A DNA stretch of 64,000 nt, taken from Micromonospora endolithica. GTDB lineage: Bacteria > Actinomycetota > Actinomycetes > Mycobacteriales > Micromonosporaceae. The notes under the pieces were generated by a model. The model was given only the letters and a program-made list of their open reading frames with translations. It was not told the origin of the DNA and did not search any database. Shown here one piece after another: positions 8,000 to 16,902 of this stretch (position 1 is its first letter; each line of letters starts with the position of its first letter). The position numbers and the translations under genes are program-made. The DNA is taken from assembly GCF_003626595.1 (NCBI RefSeq), contig NZ_RBAK01000004.1:434001-498000 (forward strand), in the 5' to 3' direction.

Positions 8000-9394
8000 T
8001 CATTCGGTCGGGTCGGTGTCGTCGTCGGGGCCGGAGCCGAGGATGAACTCGCCCACCACCGGCCGGGCGAACGGGTCCAGTCGGGTGAGCAGGGCGGCCT
8101 GCGCGGCGTCGCCGCCGCCCACCGCGCAGGGTGCCAGCCGCATCGCCGTGGCCACCAGGTACATGGTCTGCATCAGCACGCCGACGTGCTTGAGCACCAG
8201 CGCGTACGCGATCCCCTCGTACTTCCAGGCCAGCCGGGGCAGGTCGGCGCCGATGAGCACCAGCACGTCCGGTGGCGCGGTCCGCATCGTCGACACGGCC
8301 GCGTCGTCGAGCAGGCGCCGCTCCGGCGCGCCGGCCGCCGGCAGCCGGTCCAGCCGGTGTTCGGCCGGCCGGTACGCGTACCCGCCGGGGTCCAGCCCGG
8401 CCACCCGGTGCACGACGAGGGTGAGGTCCAGCTCGTGGATCGCCCCGCCGCTCGGGTACGGCCGGGTCCGTACCACGCCGTGGTCGGTGTGGTATTCGGC
8501 GGTGGTGCGGGCACAGCGGTGCAGGAACTCGCCCAGCTGCCCCAGCGTGATCGGCTCCGCGCCGCCGCGCCGCACCGAGCGGCGTTCGGCGAGGACCCGG
8601 AACAGGTGTCCCTCGGGCAGCGCACCGGGGGCGGGCGACGGCAGGTCCACCCGCTGGTCGGTCGAGGGTGGACGAACCGGTTCCGGCTGCGGTTCGGCGA
8701 AACGGTACGTGCCGCCGAACGGCTTGCGCCGCAACCCCTCCCGGCTCTCGCCGTGCGCCAGCAGGTCGGCCGGTTCCCAGTAGCGCAACGGCGGGCGGTC
8801 CTCGACACCGGTGGCGACCACCACCCCGGTCGCCAGTAGCAGCGGCCAGGCGGCGGCGAGCAGGTCGCCGTCGTCGGCGTCGGTCAGTTCCGCCGGCCGT
8901 CGTGGTCGCGCCAGCAGCGACAGGATCCGCCAGAGGCGGTGGTCGCGGACGGCGACGTCGAAGCCGTACGCCGGCGCGGTGGCCAGCAGGTCGCCGTCGC
9001 GGGCGACGACGTGGCAGAACCGGGACAGACCGAAGGTCTCCGCCGCCGGGTCGGCCGGTGGCGGCGGCAGGGTGGCGGTGCCGCGCCGCCAGGCGACCAG
9101 CGCCGGCGGGTCCCCGCCGGCGTGGTAGCTGAGCCATCCGCCGGCGTCGAGCACGTCGAGCGCCACCGTCGCGGCGATCCGGTCGGCCGGTCGGCCCCGG
9201 GTGGCCTCGCGCAGGGCGGTGGCGGTCAGCCGACCGTACGCCAGGTCACGCCACGCCCCGGCGGCGACCGTCGGGAGCGCCACCGTTTCCCGGCCCCGGG
9301 TGAGGGTCGGGCCCGGTCCCGGCGTGACCCGCACGCCGGGAGCCGGTCCCAGGTCGAAGCCGGTCCACAGTGGAGCGACGACGACGCCGGTCAT
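8000..9394 (-). CDS. SagB-type FMN-dependent azoline dehydrogenase
   Basis: 464 residues. The C-terminal half (from about residue 270) is a nitroreductase-fold SagB/McbC-like domain: ERRSVRRGG at its start, then PYPSGGAIHELDLTLVVHRV and a C-terminal block with MQTMYLVATAMRLAPCAVGG. The N-terminal ~230 residues form an extra domain with winged-helix-like segments, as in longer SagB proteins. Family role: FMN-dependent oxidation of azolines to thiazoles/oxazoles. Its ATG overlaps the TGA of the precursor gene by 4 nt, so the two are translationally coupled, which is strong evidence that they act together. Confidence 0.88.
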   Translation of the reverse strand: MTGVVVAPLWTGFDLGPAPGVRVTPGPGPTLTRGRETVALPTVAAGAWRDLAYGRLTATALREATRGRPADRIAATVALDVLDAGGWLSYHAGGDPPALVAWRRGTATLPPPPADPAAETFGLSRFCHVVARDGDLLATAPAYGFDVAVRDHRLWRILSLLARPRRPAELTDADDGDLLAAAWPLLLATGVVVATGVEDRPPLRYWEPADLLAHGESREGLRRKPFGGTYRFAEPQPEPVRPPSTDQRVDLPSPAPGALPEGHLFRVLAERRSVRRGGAEPITLGQLGEFLHRCARTTAEYHTDHGVVRTRPYPSGGAIHELDLTLVVHRVAGLDPGGYAYRPAEHRLDRLPAAGAPERRLLDDAAVSTMRTAPPDVLVLIGADLPRLAWKYEGIAYALVLKHVGVLMQTMYLVATAMRLAPCAVGGGDAAQAALLTRLDPFARPVVGEFILGSGPDDDTDPTE

Positions 9395-9741
9395 CCACCG
9401 AAGCGGTTGCGGATGATGACCTCACCGATGTCACCGCGGGTCGGCACGGCGTTGCTCTTGCAGTAGACGCAGGGCGTCCGGCAGCCGCTGTCGGACTTGC
9501 ACTTGCCGGCGCCGCCGTCCGGGTCGTTGAGCGTGAACTCGTCCAGGCTGAGGTGGTCGACGACCGCCCGGTGGAGGTCTTCGTGGCTGAACTCGAAGCC
9601 GCGCTCGGCGGCGATCAGTCGGGTCACCGACAGGATCTGGTCGTCGACCACCTGATCGAGCCGTTGGCTGAGGTTCTCGTCGGAGCGGAGGGTCTCCAGG
9701 AAGCGGCGGGCCGCGGCCACACCGTCGGAGGAGTCTTCCAT
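9391..9741 (-). CDS. Nif11-type leader RiPP precursor peptide (putative TOMM substrate)
   Basis: 116 residues. Residues ~8-62 match the Nif11-like leader: FLETLRSDENLSQRL followed by LIAAERGFEFSHEDL. An acidic linker ends in a Gly-Gly at 76-77 (NDPDGGAGK), a likely leader cleavage site. The remaining ~39 residues carry Cys81, Cys87, Cys91, Cys94, Ser83, Ser85, Ser96, Thr89 and Thr101, and end in NRFGG. This is the composition expected of an azole-forming core. The gene heads the minus-strand operon and overlaps the SagB-type dehydrogenase by 4 nt. The start ATG 9741 has GGGAAAGG upstream. Leader class is confident; the exact core boundary and modified residues are inferred. Confidence 0.85.
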   Translation of the reverse strand: MEDSSDGVAAARRFLETLRSDENLSQRLDQVVDDQILSVTRLIAAERGFEFSHEDLHRAVVDHLSLDEFTLNDPDGGAGKCKSDSGCRTPCVYCKSNAVPTRGDIGEVIIRNRFGG

Positions 9742-9948
9742 CGCTGGCCTTTCCCGAACATCGGAGCAGTGGACATGCGCGGGCGCCGTCGGCGGGCATC
9801 ACCCGCGCTGGTGCGCCTGGGGGCAGCGAAGCTCCTTGAATCGTCTGGCCGGTCGATGGAGGTGTCAATCGCGAGGCGGTGACGGGTATCGGACCCCGTC
9901 GGCGGGTCGCCCGGACGCGTCGGTCGGCGGTCCGGCCGGGTCCGGCCG

Positions 9949-10653
9949 CTACCGCGGTGCGGGGGCCGGGCGGATGACGGTGAACACCGCGCCCGCCGGG
10001 TCGGCGAGCGCCGCGACCCGACCGGTCAGCACGTCGCTCGGCGGCACGACCACCCGTCCACCGCGCTCCCCGGCCCGCTCGGCCGCGTCGTCCGGGTCGG
10101 CCACCGCGAGGTAGACCATCCAGCCGGTGGGCAGCACGCCGGCCAGCGGCGGGGGCAGGGCCAGCCGCCCGGCGACCGGCCGCCCACCGGAGACCAGCAG
10201 GGCGTACGTGTCGTCGGGCGCGCCGGGTGGGACGGTGGCGTGCAGGGCGAGCGCGGCGGCGAGGAACCGGTCGGCGTCGGCGGGGGCGGTGGTCATGAAC
10301 TCGTACCAGGCGGGCAGTCCCGGTCCGGGTGCGACGGCGGTCGTCCCGGGACGGAGCAGGAGGGACCCGCCCAGGGGGTCGTGCACCTCGTCGTCCTCGA
10401 CGCGCGCTCCGGCGCCGGTGGCCGCCGCCCGGACGGCCGCGGCGTCGTCGGTGTCGAACAGGGCCCACCAGCGGGCCGGCCCGGCGCCGGCGCGCAGCCC
10501 GGCGGCCGGGACGCCGTCGGCGAGGGCGGTGGACCCGTCAGCGTCGTAGGTCCAGCCGAACAGGTGGGCGTAGAACTCGCGGGCCGCGTCGGGGTCGGGC
10601 GTGACCAGTTCGACGCCGCAGGGCACCACGCTCGGGGTGGGGGTCGCGTTCAC
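9949..10653 (-). CDS. Two-domain VOC (glyoxalase/bleomycin-resistance fold) protein
   Basis: 234 residues made of two vicinal-oxygen-chelate modules: residues ~8-115 (VELVTPDPDAAREFYAHLFGW) and ~120-230 (WYEFMTTAPADADRFLAAAL). This duplicated arrangement is common in actinomycete VOC proteins annotated as glyoxalases or hydroxylase-like. Substrate unknown. GTG 10653 lies 24 bp after the stop of the GGDEF/EAL gene on the same strand, so they may share a transcript. There is a 207-bp gap before the TOMM operon, which likely holds that operon's promoter. Confidence 0.8.
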   Translation of the reverse strand: MNATPTPSVVPCGVELVTPDPDAAREFYAHLFGWTYDADGSTALADGVPAAGLRAGAGPARWWALFDTDDAAAVRAAATGAGARVEDDEVHDPLGGSLLLRPGTTAVAPGPGLPAWYEFMTTAPADADRFLAAALALHATVPPGAPDDTYALLVSGGRPVAGRLALPPPLAGVLPTGWMVYLAVADPDDAAERAGERGGRVVVPPSDVLTGRVAALADPAGAVFTVIRPAPAPR

Positions 10654-10677
10654 CGGGGACTCCAGAGGGAAGAAGGG

Positions 10678-12726
10678 TCAGGGACAACCGGGGTGGGGCA
10701 CCGCGCTGGCGTGCCAGCCGTCGCGCAGCCCGTCGAGCAGGTCCTCCAGCGGAATCGGCCGGCCCAGGTGGAAGCCCTGGCCCGCGTCGACGCCCAACCG
10801 GCGCAGCGCCGGCACCAGCTCGGCCCGCTCGACCGACTCGGCGACCGTACGCATGCCCAGACCGTGCGCGGCCCGCACGACCGCGTCGATGAGCACCGGG
10901 TCGGCGCCGCCGCGGTCGGCCTGGCGGACGAAGTCCCCGGCGATCTTGACGGTGCTGAACGGCAGGTGCTTGAGGTAGGAGAACGAGCCGAACCCGGCGC
11001 CGAAGTCGTCCAGGCTCAACCGGCAGCCGGCGTCCCGCAGCGCGCCGGCCAGGTTGCGGACCGCCGCCACGTTGGTGATCGCCGCCGTCTCGGTCACCTC
11101 GACGCCCAGCCGGCCCGGTTCGACCCCGGCGGCGCGCAGCACGCCCACCACCCAGTCACCGAAGCCGGGCGACTCCATCGACCGGGCGGAGATGTTCACG
11201 TCGAAGCAGGTACCGGCGGCGACGACGGCCGGGTCGGCCAGCGCGGCACTCGCGGTGGCCACCACCCAGCGGTCGAGTTCGCCGATCAGGTCGTCGCGCT
11301 CCACGGTGGGCAGGAACTCGACCGGGTGCAGCGGCGGCTGCCGGCCGTCGCGCAGCCGGATCAGCAGTTCGTGGCTGACCACCGCGCCGGTCGCCAGGTC
11401 GACGATGGGTTGGGCGTCGAGGTGCATCCGGTGCTCGCGCAGCGCGTCGCGGACCCGGGTCACCACGTTGACCCGCTGCACCGCGTGCCGGTACTGCTCG
11501 GGCAGGTAGATCCGGGCCCGGTTGCGGCCGGCGTCCTTCGCCTCGTAGAGGGCGAGGTCGGCGTGCGCGAGCAGTGCGTCCCGGGTGACACCGGGCCCGG
11601 CCGGGGCGGCGCCGATGCTCAGGGTCACCCGCAGGCCCGCGCCGGCCACCGGCACCGGACTGCGGGCCGCGGCGTCGCACAGGGTCTCCGCCACGGCGAG
11701 GGCATCGCCGGCCGGGGTGCCGGGCAGCACCACCGCGAACTCGTCGCCGCCCAGCCGGCCCAGCACGGTGCCGTCGGGCAGGTGCCGGACGAGCAGCCGG
11801 GCGAGCAGCCGCAGCACGTCGTCACCCACCGCGTGCCCGTGCACGTCGTTGATGTCCTTGAAGTTGTCGATGTCGATCAGGAGCAGGGCGCCGGCCGGAT
11901 CCCCGCCGGCGGCGATCAGGTCGTCCAGGCGGGCCAGCAGGGCCCGCCGGTTCGGCAGGTCGGTCAGCGGGTCGCGTTCGGCCAGCCGGATCAGTTCCTC
12001 CTGGATCCGCTGCGTCGCGGTGATGTCGTGGGCGGTGCCCAGCACCCGCACCGGTACGCCGGACGGGTCGGTGAACACCTCGCCGTAGCACTCGAAGACG
12101 CGCAACGTCACCCGGTCGGCGAGGTACATGCGATGGGTGTACGCGAACGGCCCGCCGGCGCGCAACGCGGTCTGCAGGGTGGTCTCGATCAGGGCGATGT
12201 CCTCCGGGTGCAGCAGGTCCCGGTAGGACTCGTAGTCCAGCGCGGTGCCCGGCGGGTAGCCGAACATCTGCAGCAGCACGTCGGACCAGATGACGTGGCC
12301 GGTCGCCACGTCCCACTCCCAGGTGCCCACCTTGGCCAGTTGCTCGATGTGAGCCAGCCGCCACCGGTAGTTGCGGCCCCAGTCCCGCTCGCGTCGCTCC
12401 ACGCTGACGTCGCGTACCTCGTAGACCCGCAGCGGTCGCCCCTCGTGGTCCACCGGCAGGCAGCGCACCCGCAGCCAGCGGGTGTCACCGTCGGGGCCGG
12501 GCCAGGGCACGTCCACCGCCGCGCCGCCCGGCTCCGCCCGGGACAGCGGCAACTCCTCCGGGCGTACGCCGAGTCGGCCGAGGGCCACGTTGGACCAGAG
12601 GCAGCTGCCGTCCGGGGCGAGCACGGTCAGTGCGGTGGAGGTGGCGTCGGCGGCGACGGACGGCAGCGTGTTCACCTGGTGGCCACCCCCATCACTCCGC
12701 CGGCCGTGGCGCCGACACACGGTCAT
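10678..12726 (-). CDS. PAS-GGDEF-EAL cyclic-di-GMP signalling protein
   Basis: 682 residues: two PAS-like sensor regions (~20-120 and ~125-260), GGDEF domain (~270-430) with an intact active-site motif RLGGDEFAVVLPG, and EAL domain (~440-675) with the motif present as HELLIRLR and the downstream DDFGAGFGSF loop. So both cyclase and phosphodiesterase sites look usable. No membrane helices, so it senses a cytosolic cue through PAS. Start is uncertain: ATG 12726 gives an Arg-rich extension, while an internal GTG at 12675 would begin VNTLPSVAAD directly at the PAS region and may be the true start. Confidence 0.9.
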   Translation of the reverse strand: MTVCRRHGRRSDGGGHQVNTLPSVAADATSTALTVLAPDGSCLWSNVALGRLGVRPEELPLSRAEPGGAAVDVPWPGPDGDTRWLRVRCLPVDHEGRPLRVYEVRDVSVERRERDWGRNYRWRLAHIEQLAKVGTWEWDVATGHVIWSDVLLQMFGYPPGTALDYESYRDLLHPEDIALIETTLQTALRAGGPFAYTHRMYLADRVTLRVFECYGEVFTDPSGVPVRVLGTAHDITATQRIQEELIRLAERDPLTDLPNRRALLARLDDLIAAGGDPAGALLLIDIDNFKDINDVHGHAVGDDVLRLLARLLVRHLPDGTVLGRLGGDEFAVVLPGTPAGDALAVAETLCDAAARSPVPVAGAGLRVTLSIGAAPAGPGVTRDALLAHADLALYEAKDAGRNRARIYLPEQYRHAVQRVNVVTRVRDALREHRMHLDAQPIVDLATGAVVSHELLIRLRDGRQPPLHPVEFLPTVERDDLIGELDRWVVATASAALADPAVVAAGTCFDVNISARSMESPGFGDWVVGVLRAAGVEPGRLGVEVTETAAITNVAAVRNLAGALRDAGCRLSLDDFGAGFGSFSYLKHLPFSTVKIAGDFVRQADRGGADPVLIDAVVRAAHGLGMRTVAESVERAELVPALRRLGVDAGQGFHLGRPIPLEDLLDGLRDGWHASAVPHPGCP

Positions 12727-12818
12727 CCGATCGCGACGCGGAGTCTACCCACGGCACCCCCGAACCCAGGTGCCCGACCGGCCCTCCGCAACCGCGCTCT
12801 CCCGCCGCACTCCGGCGA

Positions 12819-12857
12819 GAAACAGTGGCCATTCCACCCGGGAATGGCCACTGTTTC
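12819..12857 (-). terminator. 17-bp hairpin downstream of the MFS gene
   Basis: GAAACAGTGGCCATTCC and its exact complement flank a 5-nt loop (acccg), 27 nt beyond the MFS stop on the minus strand. A long perfect stem of moderate GC is unusual here and may belong to a dispersed repeat family. Confidence 0.75.
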
Positions 12858-12883
12858 CGCGAAACCGCGGGTGGGTGGAGTGG

Positions 12884-14131
12884 TCAGTGGGACGGGACGG
12901 GCTCGGGTGCCGAGGTCCGGGTCAACCGGGCCTCGGCGAGCGTGCCGACCGCGGTGAGAGCGGCGGCCAGAAGCGCACAGGCCGCCAGCGCGACGTGCGG
13001 GCCGACCGAGGCCAGCAGCGGGGCCACCACCAGGCCGGCGAGGCCGAAGCCGATGCCGCCGGCGGCGTACAGGCCGGAGAACCCGGCGGACCACTGCGAC
13101 TCGGGCAGCATCTGCTGCAACCCGGCACCCCGGGCGGTGAGCGCCGGGGTGCTGGCGAAACCGCCGGCCAGCAGCAGCGCGATCACCAGGGGCACCGTGC
13201 CGGCCAGGGCGGCGACCAGCACCATCGCGCACAGCGCGAGGATCAGCACGGTGGTCTGGCTCCGGTAGCTGGCCGGCCAGCGCCGCGCACCGTAGACGAT
13301 GCCACCGGCGATGCCGGCCACCGCGAAACCACCCAGCGCCAGGCCGGACAGGTCGGCGTCGCCGCCGAGGCGCTCCAGCAGCGCCGGCAGCGCGGTGTAC
13401 GCGGCACCCACCGTCAGCAGCACCGCGGCCTCGTGCGTCATCGCCGGCCAGGACAGCCGCCAGACGCTCTCCTCGTGTCCCGGGTCCGTCGCCGCCCGGC
13501 CCGGGTCGACCAGGGCGCCGGCGACCAGCACGCCGACGGCGGCGACCCCGGCCGTGACCACCAGCGAGACCGCGGGGCCACCGAGGAAGGCCAGCGCGCC
13601 GATGACGGCCGGGCCGACCGCCCACATCAGCGCGGTCATCGACGCCTCCAGGCCCAGCGCGGAGTGCTGGCTCTCCTGCGGCACGCTGCGCACCACCAAC
13701 GCCCGCAGGCCGCCGTGGGCGCCGGAGGCGACCGCACCGGCCAGCGCGGCGAGGATGATCATCGCGACCACCACCACGGCGCCGTCGAGCACCCGGGAGG
13801 CCCCGACCAGAGCCAGCAGGGCGACCGCCTGGACGGCCAGCACCAGGCGCAGCTCCGGCCCGGCCGGCCGGCGGTCGAAGCGGCGGCCCATGACACCGGC
13901 CGCCGCCGCCTCGGCGAGGGCGAAGGCCCCGGCGAGCAGCGCACCCACCGCGAACGAACCGGTCACCTCGCGCCCCAGCAGCACCAGCGCCAGCGGGGCC
14001 ATCGCGATCGGAAGGCGCTGGCAGACCGCGGCCGCGAACCACGCCGCCATCCCGGGGCTGCGCAGGACCGACAGGTAGCCCGGCGGTTGGCCCTGCGGCC
14101 GGTCGTCGGTCGTCTCCTTGGTCATCGTCAT
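12884..14131 (-). CDS. MFS transporter
   Basis: 415 residues with about 12 hydrophobic helices and the loop GRRFDRRPAGPELR between helices 2 and 3, typical of the major facilitator superfamily. ATG 14131 has GAGAGG upstream. It stands alone between the ECF sigma gene and the GGDEF/EAL gene, with its own terminator. Substrate cannot be read from sequence. It is about 3 kb from the RiPP operon and separated by unrelated genes, so assigning it as that product's exporter would be speculation. Confidence 0.85.
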   Translation of the reverse strand: MTMTKETTDDRPQGQPPGYLSVLRSPGMAAWFAAAVCQRLPIAMAPLALVLLGREVTGSFAVGALLAGAFALAEAAAAGVMGRRFDRRPAGPELRLVLAVQAVALLALVGASRVLDGAVVVVAMIILAALAGAVASGAHGGLRALVVRSVPQESQHSALGLEASMTALMWAVGPAVIGALAFLGGPAVSLVVTAGVAAVGVLVAGALVDPGRAATDPGHEESVWRLSWPAMTHEAAVLLTVGAAYTALPALLERLGGDADLSGLALGGFAVAGIAGGIVYGARRWPASYRSQTTVLILALCAMVLVAALAGTVPLVIALLLAGGFASTPALTARGAGLQQMLPESQWSAGFSGLYAAGGIGFGLAGLVVAPLLASVGPHVALAACALLAAALTAVGTLAEARLTRTSAPEPVPSH

Positions 14132-14264
14132 GGCTGCACCTCTCGCAGAGCGGGCACGTCCCGGCGGACGGGCACCGGGCGCACGGACGGTTCACATATC
14201 CGTCCAGTGGCGTGCGGAGGGCCGGGCGTTACAGCCGGGCCGCCACGATTGTCGCCGGGGCCGC

Positions 14265-14888
14265 TCAGGTGGCCGGGCTGCTCTGCCGCTCCAGGTACGC
14301 CTCGACCGTCTGCCGGACCCGGGCCCGGGCCCGGTGCAGCAGGACGCGCTGGTGACCCTCGCTGATCTCCATCAGCTCGCAGACCTCGGTGCTGGTCCAG
14401 CCCTCCACGTCGCGCATGGTGATCACCTCGCGCTGCCCGGGGCTCAGCTGGCGGACGGCGTCGCCGAGCAGCTCCCGCAGTTCCCCGGCGAGGAGCAGGT
14501 CCTCGGGTTGGCGGCCCCACCGGCGGGGCGGCACGCTCCAGTGGCCGGCGTTCGGCCCCGCCGAGATGAAGCGGTCCGGGTCCACCGTCGGCCCGCCGTC
14601 CGCGCCCGGCAGGCCGGACATCGGGACGCTGCGGGACTCCTGCCCGGCCCGGCGCCGGGCGATGTTCAGCAGGATCCGGCAGATCCAGGTGCGCAGCGAC
14701 GCCCGGCCCTCGAACCCGTCGATGCCCTGGAGAACGGCCAGCCAGGTCTCCTGCACGACCTCCTCGGCGTCGGCGACGCTGCGCACGTGCAGGAGCGCCA
14801 GCCGCATCATGGTCGCCTGGTGTGCCCGGACGAGATCCCGGAACGCGTCCTCGTCGCCGGCGAGCAGGCCCGCCAGGTCGACCGTCAC
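14265..14888 (-). CDS. ECF-family RNA polymerase sigma factor
   Basis: 207 residues. Region 2 is seen in DAFRDLVRAHQATMMRLAL with VVQETWLAVLQGIDGF, and region 4 in LSPGQREVITMRDVEGWTSTEV. The linker is long and Pro-rich (~100-140). GTG 14888 overlaps the TGA of the zinc-finger gene by 4 nt. An upstream ATG would extend the protein through the neighbouring gene in another frame and gives a non-sigma sequence, so it is rejected. Partner anti-sigma factor is the overlapping gene. Confidence 0.92.
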   Translation of the reverse strand: MTVDLAGLLAGDEDAFRDLVRAHQATMMRLALLHVRSVADAEEVVQETWLAVLQGIDGFEGRASLRTWICRILLNIARRRAGQESRSVPMSGLPGADGGPTVDPDRFISAGPNAGHWSVPPRRWGRQPEDLLLAGELRELLGDAVRQLSPGQREVITMRDVEGWTSTEVCELMEISEGHQRVLLHRARARVRQTVEAYLERQSSPAT

Positions 14889-15136
14889 TGGTCCGCCCTC
14901 GTGCCGTTCCACTCGCGGAACGTACGGACGATCGCGGACTCGACCGCCACGGGCAGCCGGTGCCCGGGCGCGGCGCGCAGCAGTCGTACCGTGGACCGCA
15001 TCTGGTCGAGGTACGCGTCGCAGCCGTCGCAACTGAGCAGGTGGGCGCGGAAGCTCTCCAGTTCGTCCGGCGGCAGCGCGCCCTCCAGGTAGTCGGTGAT
15101 GGACTCGACCATCTGAGCGCAGGTCAACTCGTGCAT
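14885..15136 (-). CDS. Zinc-finger anti-sigma factor
   Basis: 83-residue cytosolic protein with the ZAS motif H-x3-C-x2-C (HLLSCDGC) and the DYLEGALPPDE helix typical of zf-HC2 proteins. No membrane helix, so it is probably a soluble redox-sensing type like RsrA. I chose ATG 15136, preceded at good spacing by GAGGAG; a longer start at 15169 adds eleven residues without ribosome-site support. The gene precedes its sigma gene, the reverse of the usual order. Confidence 0.85.
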   Translation of the reverse strand: MHELTCAQMVESITDYLEGALPPDELESFRAHLLSCDGCDAYLDQMRSTVRLLRAAPGHRLPVAVESAIVRTFREWNGTRADQ

Positions 15137-15233
15137 GGGGCACTCCTCGGCGGGGCCGTGATCTCGCACGTACTCGTCCTCGGTCGACGATACGTGATCG
15201 CCTCGTCGCTCCCGTCGTCCGGAGGCGACATCG

Positions 15234-15277
15234 GACCCGCGTGGGGACCGGCCGTCGAGCCGGTCCCCACGCGGGTC
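15234..15277 (-). terminator. 19-bp hairpin terminator after the beta-propeller gene
   Basis: GACCCGCGTGGGGACCGGC and its exact complement flank a 6-nt loop (cgtcga), 20 nt beyond the stop of the gene ending at 15297. Confidence 0.8.
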
Positions 15278-15296
15278 GGTGCAGGGCGGAGCACGG

Positions 15297-16775
15297 TCAG
15301 ATCACCGCCACGCCCATCGGGTCACCCTCACCGCCCTCGCCGAAGACCTCCAGATCGAACACCCGGTGGTCCTCGACGTACGCCAGCGACCCGTCCTGGT
15401 TGGCCTTGAACACCGTGAGCGTGCCCTCGAAGGAGTTCAGCTGGTAGAGGTAGCGACTGTCCGAGCTCAGGGCGAGGTCGGTCGCCCCGGTCGGCACGTG
15501 GTCGTTCTTGCGGTCCTTGCCGTCCTCGGCCGAGGCCGACTCGTGCAGCAGCTCCGGCACGCCGTCGGTGACCGAGAAGCTGGAGATGGTCCCGTCGCCG
15601 AACGGGCTGGAGGCGTACGCCAGCGACTCGTCGCCGTTGACCACCACCCAGCAGGTGTCGGTCTGCTTGTTGAACACCGACTCGCTGCTCGCCTCGAGCC
15701 CACCGTCCTCGTCGAACGTGTACGAGGCGACCGCCGAGGCGTTGTCGTTGGCGAATCCGCCGAACTGCTCGGTGGTGAGCACGGTGCCGCTGCGGGTGAC
15801 CGCGAAACCGAACGGGCCGCGCCCGGTGGCGTCGTGCACCCGCTTGCGTCCCGGCGTGCCGTCCTTGCGGACCTGGAAGGTGACCACCGTTCCCTCGTCG
15901 TCCTCGACCTCGCTGTCCTCGTGCGCCGGCAGCTTGGCCAGGCGCTCGGTCACCAGCAGCGACCGGCCGTCAGCGCTGAAGGACACCTGGGCGCAGCCGG
16001 AGTGCGCCTGCCCGGACAACTGCCGGGTGGAGTTGCGCACCGGGGTCAGCCCACCCCCGCTGGACACCGAGAACCCGGTGATCTCCGGGCGGGCGCCGCT
16101 GGTGCAGTTCTCCAGCACGTTGGTGTCCTCGTCGAAGAGGTGGTTGGCGGTCTCGCCACTGTTGAGCACGTACAGCAGGCCGTTGTTGACCGTCAGGCTG
16201 ACCGGCTTCTGCCCGCCCGACGGCACCTCCTCGACCAGCTCCAGGTTGTCGGCGTTGATCTGGAAGACCGAGATGGTGCTGCTCCCGGCGTTCGGCACGA
16301 ACAGCAGTCGGTGCTGGTCGACCAGCATGTTGGGCGAGGCCTCACCCTCGGCGCTGCCCACCACCAGGGCATTGGCGCTGTCCTCGAAGCTGCCGCTGCC
16401 GGTGCCGCCGGTCGGGTAACGGTCGACCTCGGTGAGTTCGCCGTCGGAGGCCCGGGAGAAGGCCACCACCTCGTTGCCCTCCTCCGCGTTGGACATCAGG
16501 AACACCGCCCCCCGGCGCAGGTCGGTGCCGCCGCCGGCAGCCTGGCGGGTGTCCGTCGTGGTGGCGGTGTCGTCGCCGTTGCCGCCGTCCGCGCCGTCGT
16601 CGGCGTTGACCACGTGCGGCATGGTGAGCAGCCCGGCGACCGCCGCGCTGAGGAACACGGCCGTCACGGCCAGGGCGCTGCGGTTGCCGGTGCGGCCACC
16701 GGTCTCCGGGTCGCGGTGCCGGCCGCCCGGCGCCGACCACGGGTACCGGGTCGCGGGCTCTGCGCGGTGTCTCAT
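15297..16775 (-). CDS. Exported beta-propeller protein (lactonase-like fold)
   Basis: 492 residues from ATG 16775, chosen for its AAAGGAGA ribosome site; the frame opens further upstream without support. A single membrane/signal helix at ~33-52 (LAVTAVFLSAAVAGLL) is followed by a D/G/T-rich linker and seven-bladed-propeller repeats, e.g. HRLLFVPNAGSSTISVFQIN, SRYLYQLNSFEGTLTVFK. This resembles the 6-phosphogluconolactonase/YncE-like group (PF10282-type). Enzyme activity is unproven; many exported members are of unknown function. Downstream of a BTAD regulator on the same strand, 127 bp apart. Confidence 0.8.
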   Translation of the reverse strand: MRHRAEPATRYPWSAPGGRHRDPETGGRTGNRSALAVTAVFLSAAVAGLLTMPHVVNADDGADGGNGDDTATTTDTRQAAGGGTDLRRGAVFLMSNAEEGNEVVAFSRASDGELTEVDRYPTGGTGSGSFEDSANALVVGSAEGEASPNMLVDQHRLLFVPNAGSSTISVFQINADNLELVEEVPSGGQKPVSLTVNNGLLYVLNSGETANHLFDEDTNVLENCTSGARPEITGFSVSSGGGLTPVRNSTRQLSGQAHSGCAQVSFSADGRSLLVTERLAKLPAHEDSEVEDDEGTVVTFQVRKDGTPGRKRVHDATGRGPFGFAVTRSGTVLTTEQFGGFANDNASAVASYTFDEDGGLEASSESVFNKQTDTCWVVVNGDESLAYASSPFGDGTISSFSVTDGVPELLHESASAEDGKDRKNDHVPTGATDLALSSDSRYLYQLNSFEGTLTVFKANQDGSLAYVEDHRVFDLEVFGEGGEGDPMGVAVI

Positions 16776-16902
16776 CCGAGTCTCCTTTGCTGTTGCGCTG
16801 TCGCGTCGTCGGTCGGTCGTGCGTGCGTGCCGTCCTCCACTGTGGTCCGGCGGTGTCACCGGGCCGTGGCACTCGCGGCGTCGTGGCGTCGCCGCGGGTC
16901 CC

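Noticed and set aside
10240..12957. 905-codon plus-strand frame opposite the GGDEF/EAL gene
   Set aside because: The minus strand encodes intact GGDEF and EAL motifs; the plus frame is a GC-driven shadow.
12884..14131. MFS gene as exporter of the RiPP
   Set aside because: Separated from the RiPP operon by about 3 kb with unrelated genes and its own terminator.
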